Below, one piece after another: positions 17,392 to 27,113 of a stretch of DNA of 64,000 bases. Position 1 is the first letter of the stretch. Each line of letters begins with the position of its first letter. The notes beneath the pieces are model-generated. The model was not told where the DNA came from, ran no database searches, and saw nothing but the letters and a program-made list of their open reading frames with translations. The stretch spans positions 124,001-188,000 of the forward strand of contig CAKMIA010000001.1 in NCBI GenBank assembly GCA_927353735.1, written 5' to 3'. Origin of the DNA: an uncultured Veillonellaceae bacterium. Lineage in GTDB: Bacteria > Bacillota > Negativicutes > Veillonellales > Dialisteraceae. Position numbers and translations under genes: made by a program.

Positions 17392-18914
17392 TGGCGAAAC
17401 GGATCATGTTTCAGGGAACCAGTTCTCATGTAGGGAAAAGTATACTGACGACAGCTTTCTGTCGTATTTTAAAACAGGATGGATGGAATGCCGCCCCGTT
17501 TAAGGCGCAGAATATGGCGCTGAATTCATATGTGACGAAAAATGGCGGGGAAATGGGCCGCTCTACGGTGGCACAGGCGGAGGCAGCCGGTGTGGACCCG
17601 GTTGTGGAGATGAATCCGGTCCTGCTGAAGCCAACGGGAAATTCCTGCTCGCAAGTTATTCTTCTGGGGCATTCAGTCGGCAATTACAGTGCGCGGGACT
17701 ATCAGGATCATTACAGTCAGGAAGCCTGGAAGTCTGTGCTTCATGCCATTGATTATATGGAACAGCATTTCAACATGATCGTCATCGAGGGGGCTGGGAG
17801 TCCGGCAGAAGTCAATCTGAAAGCCAATGACATCGTTAATATGCGGATTGCCAAAACGATGAATGCACCGGTATTTCTGATTGCGGATATAGACCGCGGC
17901 GGCGCTCTCGCGTCTATCGTGGGGACACTGGAACTGCTGGAGCCGGATGAACGGGCACTGGTGAAAGGACTGATCATTAACAAATTCCGGGGAGATGTTA
18001 CGCTACTGGAACCGGCGCTGACATTCCTGCGGGAAAAGACCGGAATTCCGGTACTGGGCGTACTTCCCTATCTGGATAAGCTGGGAATTGATGATGAGGA
18101 TTCCGTATCTCTTCAGGATATTCCTTCGGATCATGTGATGAGAGATATTCACATTGCTGTGATTCAGACACCTAAAATTTCTAATTTTACGGATTTTGAT
18201 GCACTGGCACATGAACCGGATGTCAATGTCCGGTTCGTACAGAAGGGGGATCTGATTGGAGATCCGGATCTGATTATTCTCCCCGGCAGTAAAAATACGA
18301 CAGAGGATCTTCTGTATCTCCATCGGAATGGATATGCCAAGGAGATTCGTGAGATGGCAGACCGTGGTGTGCCGGTGATCGGAATCTGCGGCGGTTACCA
18401 GATGATTGGTGAAAAGGTATGTGATCCGCTTCATGTGGAGAGCGAAAATGATGAGGTGGAAGGCCTGGGGCTTCTTCCCACGATTACCACCATGCAGGGA
18501 GAAAAAAACACCTATCAGGTGGAATGCGAATGTGAAGATCTGCCGTTCCTTGGAATGAAATATGAAGGGAAAGGCCTTCGGGCTTATGAAATTCATATGG
18601 GCAGGACCGTACTGACCAGGCCGGCACAGAGTCTGTTCCATATTATTTCCAGAAGCGGCAAGCCGGCAGATGTACAGGATGGCTATATTACAGAAACAGG
18701 AAATGTATTCGGTACATATTGCCATGGAATTTTCGATAATGATGATCTTCGCCGCAGCCTGATTAATGCATTGCGGGAACGGAAAGGATTGAAGGCACTC
18801 CCGATACAGTTCCGGTATCGCGCTTATAAAGAGGCAGAATATGACCGGCTGGCGGATGCGGTACGCAAAAATTTTGATATGAAGGAATTTTACCGCATTC
18901 TGGAGGAAGAATGA
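17388..18914 (+). CDS. cobQ: Cobyric acid synthase
   Basis: Glutamine amidotransferase of 508 residues (CobQ/CbiP) amidating four side chains of adenosylcobyrinic acid a,c-diamide. The N-terminal ATP domain starts FQGTSSHVGKSILTTAF and has FKAQNMALNSYVT; the C-terminal class-I-like amidotransferase domain has the nucleophile Cys in GICGGYQMIGE and the histidine in TYCHGIFDND. Presence of this step means a corrinoid earlier than cobinamide can enter the pathway. It overlaps both neighbours by ATGA. The first of two tandem ATGs (17388) is listed. Confidence 0.96.
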   Translation: MMAKRIMFQGTSSHVGKSILTTAFCRILKQDGWNAAPFKAQNMALNSYVTKNGGEMGRSTVAQAEAAGVDPVVEMNPVLLKPTGNSCSQVILLGHSVGNYSARDYQDHYSQEAWKSVLHAIDYMEQHFNMIVIEGAGSPAEVNLKANDIVNMRIAKTMNAPVFLIADIDRGGALASIVGTLELLEPDERALVKGLIINKFRGDVTLLEPALTFLREKTGIPVLGVLPYLDKLGIDDEDSVSLQDIPSDHVMRDIHIAVIQTPKISNFTDFDALAHEPDVNVRFVQKGDLIGDPDLIILPGSKNTTEDLLYLHRNGYAKEIREMADRGVPVIGICGGYQMIGEKVCDPLHVESENDEVEGLGLLPTITTMQGEKNTYQVECECEDLPFLGMKYEGKGLRAYEIHMGRTVLTRPAQSLFHIISRSGKPADVQDGYITETGNVFGTYCHGIFDNDDLRRSLINALRERKGLKALPIQFRYRAYKEAEYDRLADAVRKNFDMKEFYRILEEE

Positions 18915-19882
18915 CAGACGGTGTTCTGGCATATGCTCTGATTCCGGCAGCGGCGCTTCTTCTGGATACGCTTTTGGGTGATCCCCGGTCCGGAATGCAT
19001 CCGGTTGTATTGATCGGTCGGTTGATTTCTTTCCTGGAAAGCCTGCTGTATCCGGCGGAACATAGGACGCCTGGCAGTCTTCTCTTTCGGGGAGGGCTGG
19101 TTGTGGCCCTTGTCATTTCCATAACCGGCGGTGTTGCCTGGGGACTTCTTACGGCAGCGGCTCTGGGCGGACCTCTGTGCAGTGCCCTGATGGGAGCTGT
19201 CATTTTATATTTCACCATTACACCGCGGGCACTGGCTCGGGACGGACTGGAAATTTATCATCTGCTTCGGGAAAAGAATATTGTACTGGCACGAAAACGA
19301 TTGTCATGGATCGTGGGGCGTGACACAGATCGCCTGAATGAGTCGGATATCGCCAGGGGAGCGGTGGAAACGATTGCAGAAAATACAACGGATGGGGTTT
19401 TGTCTCCGCTGTTCTTTTTTCTGTTATTCGGACCGGTGGGGGCAGCCTGCTATCGGGCGGCCAATACCATGGACTCCATGCTTGGCTATAAAAACGAACG
19501 GTATCTGTATTTTGGACGGGCTGCTGCCCGCCTGGATGATGTGCTGAACTATATTCCGGCACGCATTACCTTCCTTTTATTTATTATTTCTTCTTTTTTC
19601 CTGGGGCTGGATTGGAAAAATGCCTGGAAGATCGGACTGCGGGATGCGCCCAAGCATCCGAGTCCGAATGGAGGTTATGCCGAAGGACCGACAGCCGGAG
19701 CTTTGCATGTTCAGCTGGGTGGATGGAATTATTATGAAGGAAAACCGGAATTCAGAGAATATATGGGAGATCCGGACCGGCCGCTCTGTGGGAAAGATAT
19801 TCTGTATACATTGAAATTGATGTATATGGCAACGATCCTGTTTGCAGTAGTGGAAGCCATTATTTATATATTCATAGGATAA
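18911..19882 (+). CDS. cbiB: Adenosylcobinamide-phosphate synthase CbiB/CobD family
   Basis: Integral membrane protein of 323 residues that attaches aminopropanol (or its phosphate) to cobyric acid. Signatures are LLLDTLLGDPRSGMHPVVLIG near the N-terminus and DAPKHPSPNGGYAEG in the middle, with about four or five membrane segments and a C-terminal one at about 302-322. The start overlaps cobQ by ATGA. The neighbouring pduX-like and cobD genes would supply the aminopropanol phosphate it uses. I use cbiB to avoid confusion with the decarboxylase cobD further on. Confidence 0.95.
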   Translation: MTDGVLAYALIPAAALLLDTLLGDPRSGMHPVVLIGRLISFLESLLYPAEHRTPGSLLFRGGLVVALVISITGGVAWGLLTAAALGGPLCSALMGAVILYFTITPRALARDGLEIYHLLREKNIVLARKRLSWIVGRDTDRLNESDIARGAVETIAENTTDGVLSPLFFFLLFGPVGAACYRAANTMDSMLGYKNERYLYFGRAAARLDDVLNYIPARITFLLFIISSFFLGLDWKNAWKIGLRDAPKHPSPNGGYAEGPTAGALHVQLGGWNYYEGKPEFREYMGDPDRPLCGKDILYTLKLMYMATILFAVVEAIIYIFIG

Positions 19883-19886
19883 AGAT

Positions 19887-20636
19887 ATGCGTGCTTTTTT
19901 TATCGGGCTTCAGTTTCTGACCCGGATCCAGTTGTTTCGGCAGACACAGTGGACAGAAGAGGATTTTGGAAAGAGCGTTTCCTGGTTTCCTTTGATTGGA
20001 CTGATCATCGGAGTGCTTCTGGCCCTGATGTATTACATTTTGCAGCCGCTGCATGTGCCTTATCTGACGGCGGCCATGCTGGTGGTGGGAGAATTTGTTA
20101 TCACAGGAGCCATGCATGCCGACGGATTGATGGATACCTGTGACGGATTATTTTCCGGACGGAGCCGGGAACGCATGCTGGAGATCATGAAAGACAGCTG
20201 TGTGGGATCTTTTGGCCTTCTGGCATTTGTATTTCTTGTGCTGCTGAAAACCTGCGCACTGGCGGAGGCGGGGGATTTCCTGTATCCGTTGCTGATTGCC
20301 ATGCCGGTCGTGGGAAGAATGAATATGGTTATCAGCATTTGTGAGTATCCCTATGCCAGACCTTATGGCATAGGCAAGGCGTTTTCCGCTTACCGGAGCC
20401 GGCATGCAGTACTCATCGGGTTTATTCTGATGCTGCTTCCGGCAGCTTTATTTGGAATGACGTATCTGATACTGGCTGGTCTGGGAATTCTTACGGGACT
20501 TCTGCTCAATCACTGGATTGTGAAAAAAATCGGTGGTACGACCGGAGACACCTACGGCTGTGTAACGGAAGTATCAGAACTGATTATGGCAATTGCCTTT
20601 GTCATTTTATGTCGAGGAAATGTATGGCTTATGTAG
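19887..20636 (+). CDS. cobS: Adenosylcobinamide-GDP ribazoletransferase (cobalamin synthase)
   Basis: Polytopic membrane enzyme of 249 residues that joins adenosylcobinamide-GDP with alpha-ribazole (phosphate), completing the nucleotide loop. The N-terminus FFIGLQFLTRI and the metal-binding motif HADGLMDTCDGLFSGRSRERM are diagnostic; GDTYGC near the C-terminus is also conserved. It follows cbiB by four bases and overlaps the pduX-like start by 13. Confidence 0.96.
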   Translation: MRAFFIGLQFLTRIQLFRQTQWTEEDFGKSVSWFPLIGLIIGVLLALMYYILQPLHVPYLTAAMLVVGEFVITGAMHADGLMDTCDGLFSGRSRERMLEIMKDSCVGSFGLLAFVFLVLLKTCALAEAGDFLYPLLIAMPVVGRMNMVISICEYPYARPYGIGKAFSAYRSRHAVLIGFILMLLPAALFGMTYLILAGLGILTGLLLNHWIVKKIGGTTGDTYGCVTEVSELIMAIAFVILCRGNVWLM

Positions 20637-21487
20637 TCTCTTCTCCCGGTTCCTGTGGGGAACTGGTGCAGGGATATGGCTGGGGATCCTCTTTTATGAT
20701 CACCTGCCCCATTGACCGATATTCCTGTGCCCGAAGCTATCTGAGGGCTTCATCGGGGACACTTCCGGAAAAATCGGAACAGGCCCGGATACGGACACTA
20801 CAGTATCTGGGAAAAGAATCCGCGCAGATAGACATCTGCCTTACGTCTGCTATTCCGGTAGGGAAAGGAATGGCTTCCAGTACCGCAGATATCAGCGCGG
20901 TATGCCAGGCTACGGCTCTGGCATGCGGCAGTCTGCTTTCTCCGGAAGAAATTGCAGCTATTGCCATATCCATTGAACCGAGTGATGGAACTTTTTATCC
21001 GGGAATTGTACAGTTTGATTACCGGGGCGGTCAGATCATAAAAAAGCTGGGAACCGTCCCGGAGGCAAGAATTCTGGTGTATGACTGCGGAGGGAAAGTG
21101 GATACGCTGGCTTTCAATGTGAGAAAAGAGCTGATCGCCATGCAGAAAAAAAATGAAGCGGAGATACGCAGGGCCGTTTCACTTTGTCTGGAGGGACTCC
21201 GTACAGGATCCATTGACTGTATCGGAGAAGCGGCAACGATCAGTGCTTTTGCCAATCAGAAAATTTTATATAAGGAAGCTTTGGAACCTTTTTATGAGGC
21301 CGGCATACATGCCGGCGGCCGCGGGGTGATTGCGGCACACAGTGGGACTGTTCTGGGATTGCTTCTGGCCCCGGAGGATGATGAGGCAGAAATTCGGGGC
21401 GAAATGGACCATGCTCTCGGAGGAAAAGTGACATTTATCGACAGTGTACAAATGACAAATTCGGGTATGATAATCAGGGAGATGTAA
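20624..21487 (+). CDS. GHMP kinase, PduX-like L-threonine kinase
   Basis: GHMP-family kinase of 287 residues. PduX phosphorylates L-threonine to give threonine O-3-phosphate, substrate for the next gene's decarboxylase. SSPGSCGELVQGYGWGSSFM opens the protein and the ATP loop is PVGKGMASSTADISAV; HSGTVLGLLL lies near the end. ATG 20624 has GAGGAA at the right distance; an ATG at 20609 would add five residues. The position between cobS and cobD supports the threonine kinase assignment over homoserine kinase, which thrB already supplies. It is much more similar in layout to PduX than to ThrB. Confidence 0.88.
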   Translation: MAYVVSSPGSCGELVQGYGWGSSFMITCPIDRYSCARSYLRASSGTLPEKSEQARIRTLQYLGKESAQIDICLTSAIPVGKGMASSTADISAVCQATALACGSLLSPEEIAAIAISIEPSDGTFYPGIVQFDYRGGQIIKKLGTVPEARILVYDCGGKVDTLAFNVRKELIAMQKKNEAEIRRAVSLCLEGLRTGSIDCIGEAATISAFANQKILYKEALEPFYEAGIHAGGRGVIAAHSGTVLGLLLAPEDDEAEIRGEMDHALGGKVTFIDSVQMTNSGMIIREM

Positions 21488-22573
21488 ATGCAGTGCAATC
21501 AGAAAACAGGGGCCAGACACGGCGGGGAGATCTTTTCGCTATCAGAGGAAGAGAGAAATCAACTCATTGATTTCAGTGTCAACATTAATCCGATTGGATT
21601 ATCACCCCTTGGGCGGCAGGCAGTGATGCAGGCCTTTGACCGGGAAGCCGGACGGTATCCGGACAGCAGCTGTCGGGCTCTGAAAGCGGCACTTCATGAG
21701 CGGTATGGAATACCGGAGGAATGTCTGACCTGTGGCAACGGTGCTACAGAACTGATGTATGCCCTGATTCGGGCAGTACGCCCATCAATAGTGTATGTCC
21801 CGGCGCCGTCGTTCAGTGAATATTGCTTTTCAGCGGAAGCGGCTGATATTCCGGTGCAGTCTTTTTTGTTGGATAAAGATCATGGATTTTTGCTGAAGAA
21901 TGATCGTTTTTTGCATACGATGCCGATGCATCCGCTGATTTATCTGGGAAATCCCAATAATCCTGACGGGCAAATTTTGTCCAAAAAGACTTTCGAGATG
22001 GTGATGACAGCAGTAGAACAGCGGGAAGGCTGGCTGGTCATCGATGAATCCTTTATTGATTTTCTGGATGATACATTGAGTTTCCGGAATCAGCTGGCTG
22101 AACATCCACGGTTGGTGATTCTCTTGTCACTGACTAAATTTTATTCTGTGCCGGGGCTCCGTATCGGGGCAGCAGGGTCATCCCCGGAGCTGGCTGTACA
22201 ACTTTCCGGACAGCTTTGCCCGTGGAATGTCAATGGACCTGCACAGCTCTATATGACAGAAGCATTGAAGGATTTGATATATATCCGGCAATCTCGTGAT
22301 TATGTCAGAAGAGAGCGGCGCCGCATGGAAATGGTTCTCAGGACTATACCGCAGCTGTTTGTGTATGATGGGACGGTCAATTTCTTTCTTCTGCGTTTGC
22401 AGAATGGCATGCAGGGGGAGGAACTCTCAGAAAGACTGCGCCCTTATCATTTAAAAGTCCGGCAATGTGGAAATTATGAAGGACTTGATGATACATTTTT
22501 CCGGATTGCTGTACGGACGGAAAGCGAAAATAACCGGATGCTTTCTGCATTGAAAGAGGTGCTCATGAAATGA
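21488..22573 (+). CDS. cobD: L-threonine-O-3-phosphate decarboxylase
   Basis: PLP enzyme of 361 residues, fold-type I, making (R)-1-aminopropan-2-ol O-2-phosphate for the cobalamin nucleotide loop. RHGGEIF with FSVNINPIGLSP is the CobD N-terminal pattern distinguishing it from histidinol-phosphate aminotransferase; YLGNPNNPDGQ, VIDESFIDF and the PLP-lysine region LSLTKFYSVPGLRIG follow. It abuts the pduX-like stop and overlaps cobC by ATGA. HisC is the main alternative, rejected because of context and N-terminus. Confidence 0.93.
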   Translation: MQCNQKTGARHGGEIFSLSEEERNQLIDFSVNINPIGLSPLGRQAVMQAFDREAGRYPDSSCRALKAALHERYGIPEECLTCGNGATELMYALIRAVRPSIVYVPAPSFSEYCFSAEAADIPVQSFLLDKDHGFLLKNDRFLHTMPMHPLIYLGNPNNPDGQILSKKTFEMVMTAVEQREGWLVIDESFIDFLDDTLSFRNQLAEHPRLVILLSLTKFYSVPGLRIGAAGSSPELAVQLSGQLCPWNVNGPAQLYMTEALKDLIYIRQSRDYVRRERRRMEMVLRTIPQLFVYDGTVNFFLLRLQNGMQGEELSERLRPYHLKVRQCGNYEGLDDTFFRIAVRTESENNRMLSALKEVLMK

Positions 22574-23187
22574 TTTGTTTTTATTTTGTAAGACATGGAC
22601 AAACGTTGTGGAATTTAACAGGGAAATATCAGGGATCAACGGATGTTCCTCTGAGTGAGGTCGGAGAGGCACAGGCGGAACTGGCTGCCCGTTGGTTTGA
22701 TGATAAGAAGATTGATGCGATTTATACGAGCCCGTTGGTACGGGCCCGGAAAACGGCGGAAGCCATTGCCCGGCGGCACCAGCTGGAGCCGGTGATTAAA
22801 CCGGAATTCCGGGAGCTTTCCTTTGGGGAATGGGAGGGCCTAACCTATGATGAAATAGAATCCCGGTGGCCGGGAGCCATTGAAAAACTGTACCGGGCTC
22901 CGGACGAATTGCAGATTGAGGGCGGCGAGACCTTTGCTGAGGTGGAGAAACGCACGATGAAAGGAATGGAGGATCTGATTGCCCAGGGTGATGGAAAGAC
23001 CTATGTCATTGTCGGACATGGAGCATCTACGAGGACCATTTTGTGCGGCATGCTGGAACTTCCGATTCGGCTGGCATGGCATTTTTGTCAGGGAAATGCC
23101 AATATTTCCTGTATTCATTACTACGGGAAAGGACAAAGCTGGCTGTACATGCTGAATTCTCAGGAACATCTGGAGGGACAAAAATAA
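22570..23187 (+). CDS. cobC: Alpha-ribazole phosphatase-type histidine phosphatase
   Basis: Phosphoglycerate-mutase-like phosphatase of 205 residues. The catalytic RHG motif is FVRHGQTLWN, with YTSPLVRARKTAEAI, the acid residue in FGEWEGLTYDEI, and the second histidine in VGHGASTRTIL. In this operon the substrate should be alpha-ribazole 5'-phosphate or cobalamin 5'-phosphate. It ends the operon. CobT, which makes alpha-ribazole phosphate, is not among the seven genes, so its gene must be elsewhere or the activated base comes by another route. Confidence 0.9.
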   Translation: MICFYFVRHGQTLWNLTGKYQGSTDVPLSEVGEAQAELAARWFDDKKIDAIYTSPLVRARKTAEAIARRHQLEPVIKPEFRELSFGEWEGLTYDEIESRWPGAIEKLYRAPDELQIEGGETFAEVEKRTMKGMEDLIAQGDGKTYVIVGHGASTRTILCGMLELPIRLAWHFCQGNANISCIHYYGKGQSWLYMLNSQEHLEGQK

Positions 23188-23305
23188 GAGTCAGCCGGAA
23201 CGCAGCAGGTGGGAAAAGGCCGTCCGGTGCCGGACTCAGCCTATTGTGCAATTCTGGAAGATACTGTAAAATTATAAGGCAAAAAGGAAAAGAGGCGATC
23301 TGCTG

Positions 23306-24361
23306 GTGTTAAATCAGAAAGTGATTTCAGAATTTCTGAGAGAAAACTCTGTTGATGCCGCTTTTATTCAGAAGGATGAAAATTGCCGTTATATCAGCGG
23401 CTTTACCGGATCTGACAGCTATTTGTTTTTATCCGGTGAAAACAATTACCTTCTAACGGACAGCCGATATACCGAGCAGGCTAAAGAAGAAGCAACGGGA
23501 TTTACCGTAATCAATTATGCCGGACGATTAGCCGAAGCAGTGGCTGGGCTGGTACAGAAACACCGGGTCAGAAAACTCGGCGTAGAAAATATTCTGACAT
23601 ACAGAATGTATCTGTCCCTGCAGGAACAGATGCCGGATATCGATTTTTCTTTTTGTGAGACAGATCAACTGAGGCAGATAAAAGGTCAGGCTGAAATAGA
23701 AAAAATTATGGAAGCCTGCCGGATTTCCGATGAAGGATTCCGAAAAATCATCCCGCTGATTCAGGCAGGAAAAACAGAAGCAGAGCTTCGGATGGCACTC
23801 GAATGTGCCATGCTGGAAGCCGGATCAGAAGGGAAATCGTTTGATACCATTGTCGCTTCAGGCTGGCGGTCTGCGTATCCGCATGGTACTGCTACGGATA
23901 AGCTCATCGAAAACGGTGATTTGATCACCTTTGATTTTGGAGCTATTTATCAGGGATATCATTCTGATATAACCCGGACCGTTGCCGTGGGGCATATCAC
24001 GGATCGGCAGCGTTTTCTTTATGATTCTGTTCTGGATTGTGTTTTGTATATTGAGCAGATCATGAAAGCAGGAATCAAAGCCTGTGATATCGATCAGGAG
24101 GCGAGAAGTTTTCTGAAGAAGAAGGAGCTTGATTCCTATTTTACTCATGCGCTGGGGCATGGTGTGGGACTGGAGATTCACGAAACACCGGTTCTGGCTC
24201 CGAGAGACAAGACTATTCTTATGCCCGGTATGGTGGAAACCATCGAACCAGGCGTTTATATACCGGGAACTGGCGGAGTCCGTATTGAAGATACGGTAGC
24301 AATACAAAAAGAGGGAATTTCCATTTTGACAAAATTCCCCAAAGAGTTTTTATGCGTTTAA
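23306..24361 (+). CDS. M24B Xaa-Pro aminopeptidase
   Basis: Pita-bread metallopeptidase of 351 residues that removes N-terminal residues before proline. The N-terminal creatinase-like domain (about 1-125) contains [13 protein letters not shown]; the catalytic domain supplies the five metal ligands in [29 protein letters not shown] and RIEDT. It starts at GTG 23306 after AAAAGAGG. It directly precedes efp, the translation factor that helps with polyproline, an arrangement common in Firmicutes. Confidence 0.94.
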   Translation: MLNQKVISEFLRENSVDAAFIQKDENCRYISGFTGSDSYLFLSGENNYLLTDSRYTEQAKEEATGFTVINYAGRLAEAVAGLVQKHRVRKLGVENILTYRMYLSLQEQMPDIDFSFCETDQLRQIKGQAEIEKIMEACRISDEGFRKIIPLIQAGKTEAELRMALECAMLEAGSEGKSFDTIVASGWRSAYPHGTATDKLIENGDLITFDFGAIYQGYHSDITRTVAVGHITDRQRFLYDSVLDCVLYIEQIMKAGIKACDIDQEARSFLKKKELDSYFTHALGHGVGLEIHETPVLAPRDKTILMPGMVETIEPGVYIPGTGGVRIEDTVAIQKEGISILTKFPKEFLCV

Positions 24362-24377
24362 CAGGAGGATGAACAGA

Positions 24378-24935
24378 ATGATTTCAAGTAATGATTTCCG
24401 TCCGGGTGTAACCATTGAAATTGACGGCATGGTATGGCAGGTTGTGGAATTCCAGCATGTAAAACCGGGGAAGGGCGCTGCCTTTGTTCGTGCAAAGCTG
24501 AAAAATCTGCAGACCGGTTCCGTCGTTGAACGCACGTTCAATGCCGGTGAAAAAGTGCCGAATGCACAGGTTGAACGCAAACCGATGCAGTATCTGTACG
24601 GGGAAGATGGCTCTTACTATTTCATGGATGTAGAGACCTATGACCAGATCATGCTGACCAAGGAACAGCTTGGGGATGCACTGAACTTTATCAAGGAAGA
24701 AATGGAAATCACCGTTTTGTTCTTCAACGGAACTGTTATCGGCGTGGATATTCCGAATTCCGTAGAATTGAAGGTCGTGGAAACGGAACCCGGTATTCGT
24801 GGTGATACGGCAACCGGTGGTGTGAAACCGGCTAAGCTGGAAACCGGTTATGTGGTTAAGGTACCGCTGTTCATTAATGAAGGAGATGTCCTCCGTATCG
24901 ATACCCGTACGGGTGCTTATCTCGAACGTGCCTGA
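24378..24935 (+). CDS. efp: Translation elongation factor P
   Basis: 185 residues, the standard EF-P length. It relieves ribosomes stalled at polyproline. The tip of domain I reads [10 protein letters not shown] with K32 as the residue modified in many bacteria, and the C-terminus ends [20 protein letters not shown] 24378 is chosen because AGGAGG at 24363-24368 is nine bases away; the ATG at 24369 touches that site. Confidence 0.97.
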   Translation: MISSNDFRPGVTIEIDGMVWQVVEFQHVKPGKGAAFVRAKLKNLQTGSVVERTFNAGEKVPNAQVERKPMQYLYGEDGSYYFMDVETYDQIMLTKEQLGDALNFIKEEMEITVLFFNGTVIGVDIPNSVELKVVETEPGIRGDTATGGVKPAKLETGYVVKVPLFINEGDVLRIDTRTGAYLERA

Positions 24936-24953
24936 TTTGGAGGAGGCCGCCGC

Positions 24954-25328
24954 ATGGATGTTGCAGAAATTGCAGGAGATCATGGTCTGCTCCGCATTGC
25001 AGACAAGGCACTTGCCAGTTTGGTAAGGGATGCCTGTCTTGAAGTGCCGGGAGTAGCAGGAATGGGCAGCCGTTTCAGTCATTCTTTTTCTTCGCGGATA
25101 GCGGGAGAGGATGCAGAAGGGGTTTCCATTTCCATTCATGATCAGAAAATCAGTGCGGCACTGTATCTCCTGATCTACCACGGACTGAGAGCACCGGAAG
25201 TGGCTCTGCATGTGCAGGAAAAAGTCAAAGAAGCACTGGCTGATTCTGCGGGACTGGGGATTTCTACTGTAGACATATTTATACAGGGAATCGTTTTCGG
25301 GGAAGAAGGACGTTTTTCACATGACTGA
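24954..25328 (+). CDS. Asp23/Gls24 family envelope stress protein
   Basis: 124 residues with the Asp23 fold: ALASLVRDACLEVPGVAGMG, then VSISIHDQKISAALYLLIYHG, and GISTVDIFIQGIVF. Asp23-family proteins are linked to envelope homeostasis in Firmicutes. GGAGG lies upstream of ATG 24954. The gene lies between efp and nusB, a conserved neighbourhood, and overlaps the next gene by eight bases. Confidence 0.88.
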   Translation: MDVAEIAGDHGLLRIADKALASLVRDACLEVPGVAGMGSRFSHSFSSRIAGEDAEGVSISIHDQKISAALYLLIYHGLRAPEVALHVQEKVKEALADSAGLGISTVDIFIQGIVFGEEGRFSHD

Positions 25329-25665
25329 GGAAGAACATCAGGAAAGGGAAGCGCTCTACAGTCGAATCTGTGATACGGTTTGCCGGGCAGTAACGGATTT
25401 CCCTGAAGCAAAACTTGTTGCACCGGAAGGATTTCAATCCATTTTGAGCGGGATTTCTCAGGTATGGGGCAAAAAGGGAACTCCGGGAATCATGATCCAT
25501 TCAGACTCGGAAGGGCTGATTCTCGATGTTTCTGTATCGCTTGCTTCGGCATCTTCTCTTGCCGAAACCGGGAAACAGCTGCAAAATGCGGTCTGGAAAT
25601 CTCTTCAGCCGCTGACACTGCAGATTCGGGCAGTTAATATTGATATTTTGAAAGTTGAGAAGTGA
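25321..25665 (+). CDS. Second Asp23/Gls24-like protein
   Basis: 114 residues, a weaker Asp23-family match: an acidic N-terminus followed by a strand-rich core GTPGIMIHSDSEGLILDVSVSLAS and C-terminal TLQIRAVNIDILKVEK, which mirrors the VNV-x-I pattern of Asp23 domains. It overlaps the preceding Asp23 gene by eight bases and is likely its partner. Divergence is high, so the family call is by pattern and context. Confidence 0.72.
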   Translation: MTEEEHQEREALYSRICDTVCRAVTDFPEAKLVAPEGFQSILSGISQVWGKKGTPGIMIHSDSEGLILDVSVSLASASSLAETGKQLQNAVWKSLQPLTLQIRAVNIDILKVEK

Positions 25666-25676
25666 CGAGGTACTTC

Positions 25677-26078
25677 ATGAGAAGAACAGCAAGAAAGTAT
25701 GCTTTGCAGGTTCTGTATTCTCTGGATTTAAATCCGGAGCCAGATGCGGATCTTGATGCGACTATAACCGAAAAAGTGCATAATGAGGATCTGGCATTTG
25801 CAGAATCATTGATTCATACTGTGCAGATGCATCTTTCGGAGATCGATGCAGTCATTTCTGCACATCTTCGCAAGTGGTCACTCAGTCAGTTAAATGTGGT
25901 GGATAAAATTATTCTCCGGATCGGCATTGCAGAAATGATGTATCCTCTGGAAGGAAAAGCGGAAAAGGGGATCATTATTAATGAAGCAGTCCTCATGTCG
26001 AAGGAATTTGGCGGGGAAAATTCTTATCGGTTTATCAATGGGGTTTTAAATGCTGTGGCAAATGAACAGCATTTGTAA
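25677..26078 (+). CDS. nusB: Transcription antitermination factor NusB
   Basis: All-helical protein of 133 residues binding boxA RNA with NusE for rRNA antitermination. RRTARKYALQVLYSLDL is the family N-terminus and KGIIINEAVLMSKEFGGENSYRFINGVLNAV the C-terminal signature. ATG 25677 has GAGG eight bases upstream; GTG 25662 would add five residues. A long hairpin follows, so it ends the pepP-efp-asp23-nusB unit. Confidence 0.95.
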   Translation: MRRTARKYALQVLYSLDLNPEPDADLDATITEKVHNEDLAFAESLIHTVQMHLSEIDAVISAHLRKWSLSQLNVVDKIILRIGIAEMMYPLEGKAEKGIIINEAVLMSKEFGGENSYRFINGVLNAVANEQHL

Positions 26079-26104
26079 GCTTCATTATCAGATTTACAAT
26101 TAAA

Positions 26105-26147
26105 GATGCAAGAAAAGCGGGCATGTATTGCCCGCTTTTCTTACATC
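26105..26147 (+). terminator. Intrinsic terminator after nusB
   Basis: Stem core AAGAAAAGCGGGC with GCCCGCTTTTCTT around loop ATGTATT, extended by GATG/CATC across one mismatch. The T-rich 3' arm is part of the stem. Confidence 0.82.
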
Positions 26148-26214
26148 TGCAAAAATATTTTTTATTCAATGGAGTGTATATTGTGTATAATTAACAGGGA
26201 AAGAGAGGGACGTC

Positions 26215-27096
26215 ATGATGATTCAGCAGATCTTACAGGAAAAGAAGCAGCTTGTCGATCAGTATCTGGCAAAACTTCTGGCAACGACAGAACCGGCCAA
26301 TCAAACTTTATATGATTCAATGAATTACAGTCTCCTCGCGGGAGGTAAAAGAATCCGGCCGGCTTTATTTCTGATGGCACTGGATTTTCTGGGAAAACCA
26401 TCAGCAGCCTATCTCGACGCGGCCTGTGCCATAGAGTGTATCCATACGTATTCTTTGATTCATGATGACCTGCCGCAGATGGATAATGATGATTATCGCC
26501 GGGGAAAACTGACCAATCACAAAATCTACGGAGCTGGTATGGCTACCATGGCAGGTGACGGCCTTCTTACCTATGCATTTACTTTATTGTCGGAAATGAA
26601 GAGTGTGACACCGGATATCCGTTGTCAATTGATTGCCCTGCTGGCACGGGCTGCCGGACCGGAAGGCATGGTAGGAGGACAGGCGCAGGATATTGAGGCA
26701 GAACATCGTCAGCTTACCATGAACGCGCTGCGTACGCTGGATTATTACAAGACCGTCAGACTTTTGTGCGTGCCGCTGGATATGGCGTCGGCAGCAGCCA
26801 ACGCAGAGCATGAGACAGCAGATGCATTCCATGTTTATGGACTGCATATTGGTTACCTTTTTCAGATTACGGATGACCTGCTGGATGCAACCGGAAGTCT
26901 TGAGGAAATGGGAAAAAATCCGGGACAGGATCAGATCCATAATAAGGCCACTTATGCTTCTCTGGCAGGTCTTGCCGGAGCGCGGGAACTGGCTCAGGAG
27001 GAATGCGATAAAGCGGTTCATGCCGTGGCTCAACTGGGAAAGAGGGCGGAACCTTTCCAAGAGCTTGCCATGTATCTGCTGCACAGAACAAAATAA
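26215..27096 (+). CDS. ispA: Farnesyl/geranyl diphosphate synthase
   Basis: Trans-isoprenyl diphosphate synthase of 293 residues. The N-terminal GGKRIRPAL, the first Asp-rich motif DDLPQMDND and the second DDLLD are intact; the residues before the first motif resemble chain-length determinants of FPP synthases. It feeds undecaprenyl and quinone synthesis. A TATAAT at 26186-26191 is a candidate -10. The usual preceding xseA and xseB genes are absent here. ATG 26215 or 26218 could start translation. Confidence 0.94.
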   Translation: MMIQQILQEKKQLVDQYLAKLLATTEPANQTLYDSMNYSLLAGGKRIRPALFLMALDFLGKPSAAYLDAACAIECIHTYSLIHDDLPQMDNDDYRRGKLTNHKIYGAGMATMAGDGLLTYAFTLLSEMKSVTPDIRCQLIALLARAAGPEGMVGGQAQDIEAEHRQLTMNALRTLDYYKTVRLLCVPLDMASAAANAEHETADAFHVYGLHIGYLFQITDDLLDATGSLEEMGKNPGQDQIHNKATYASLAGLAGARELAQEECDKAVHAVAQLGKRAEPFQELAMYLLHRTK

Positions 27097-27113
27097 CAGG
27101 AGAATTTGACATC

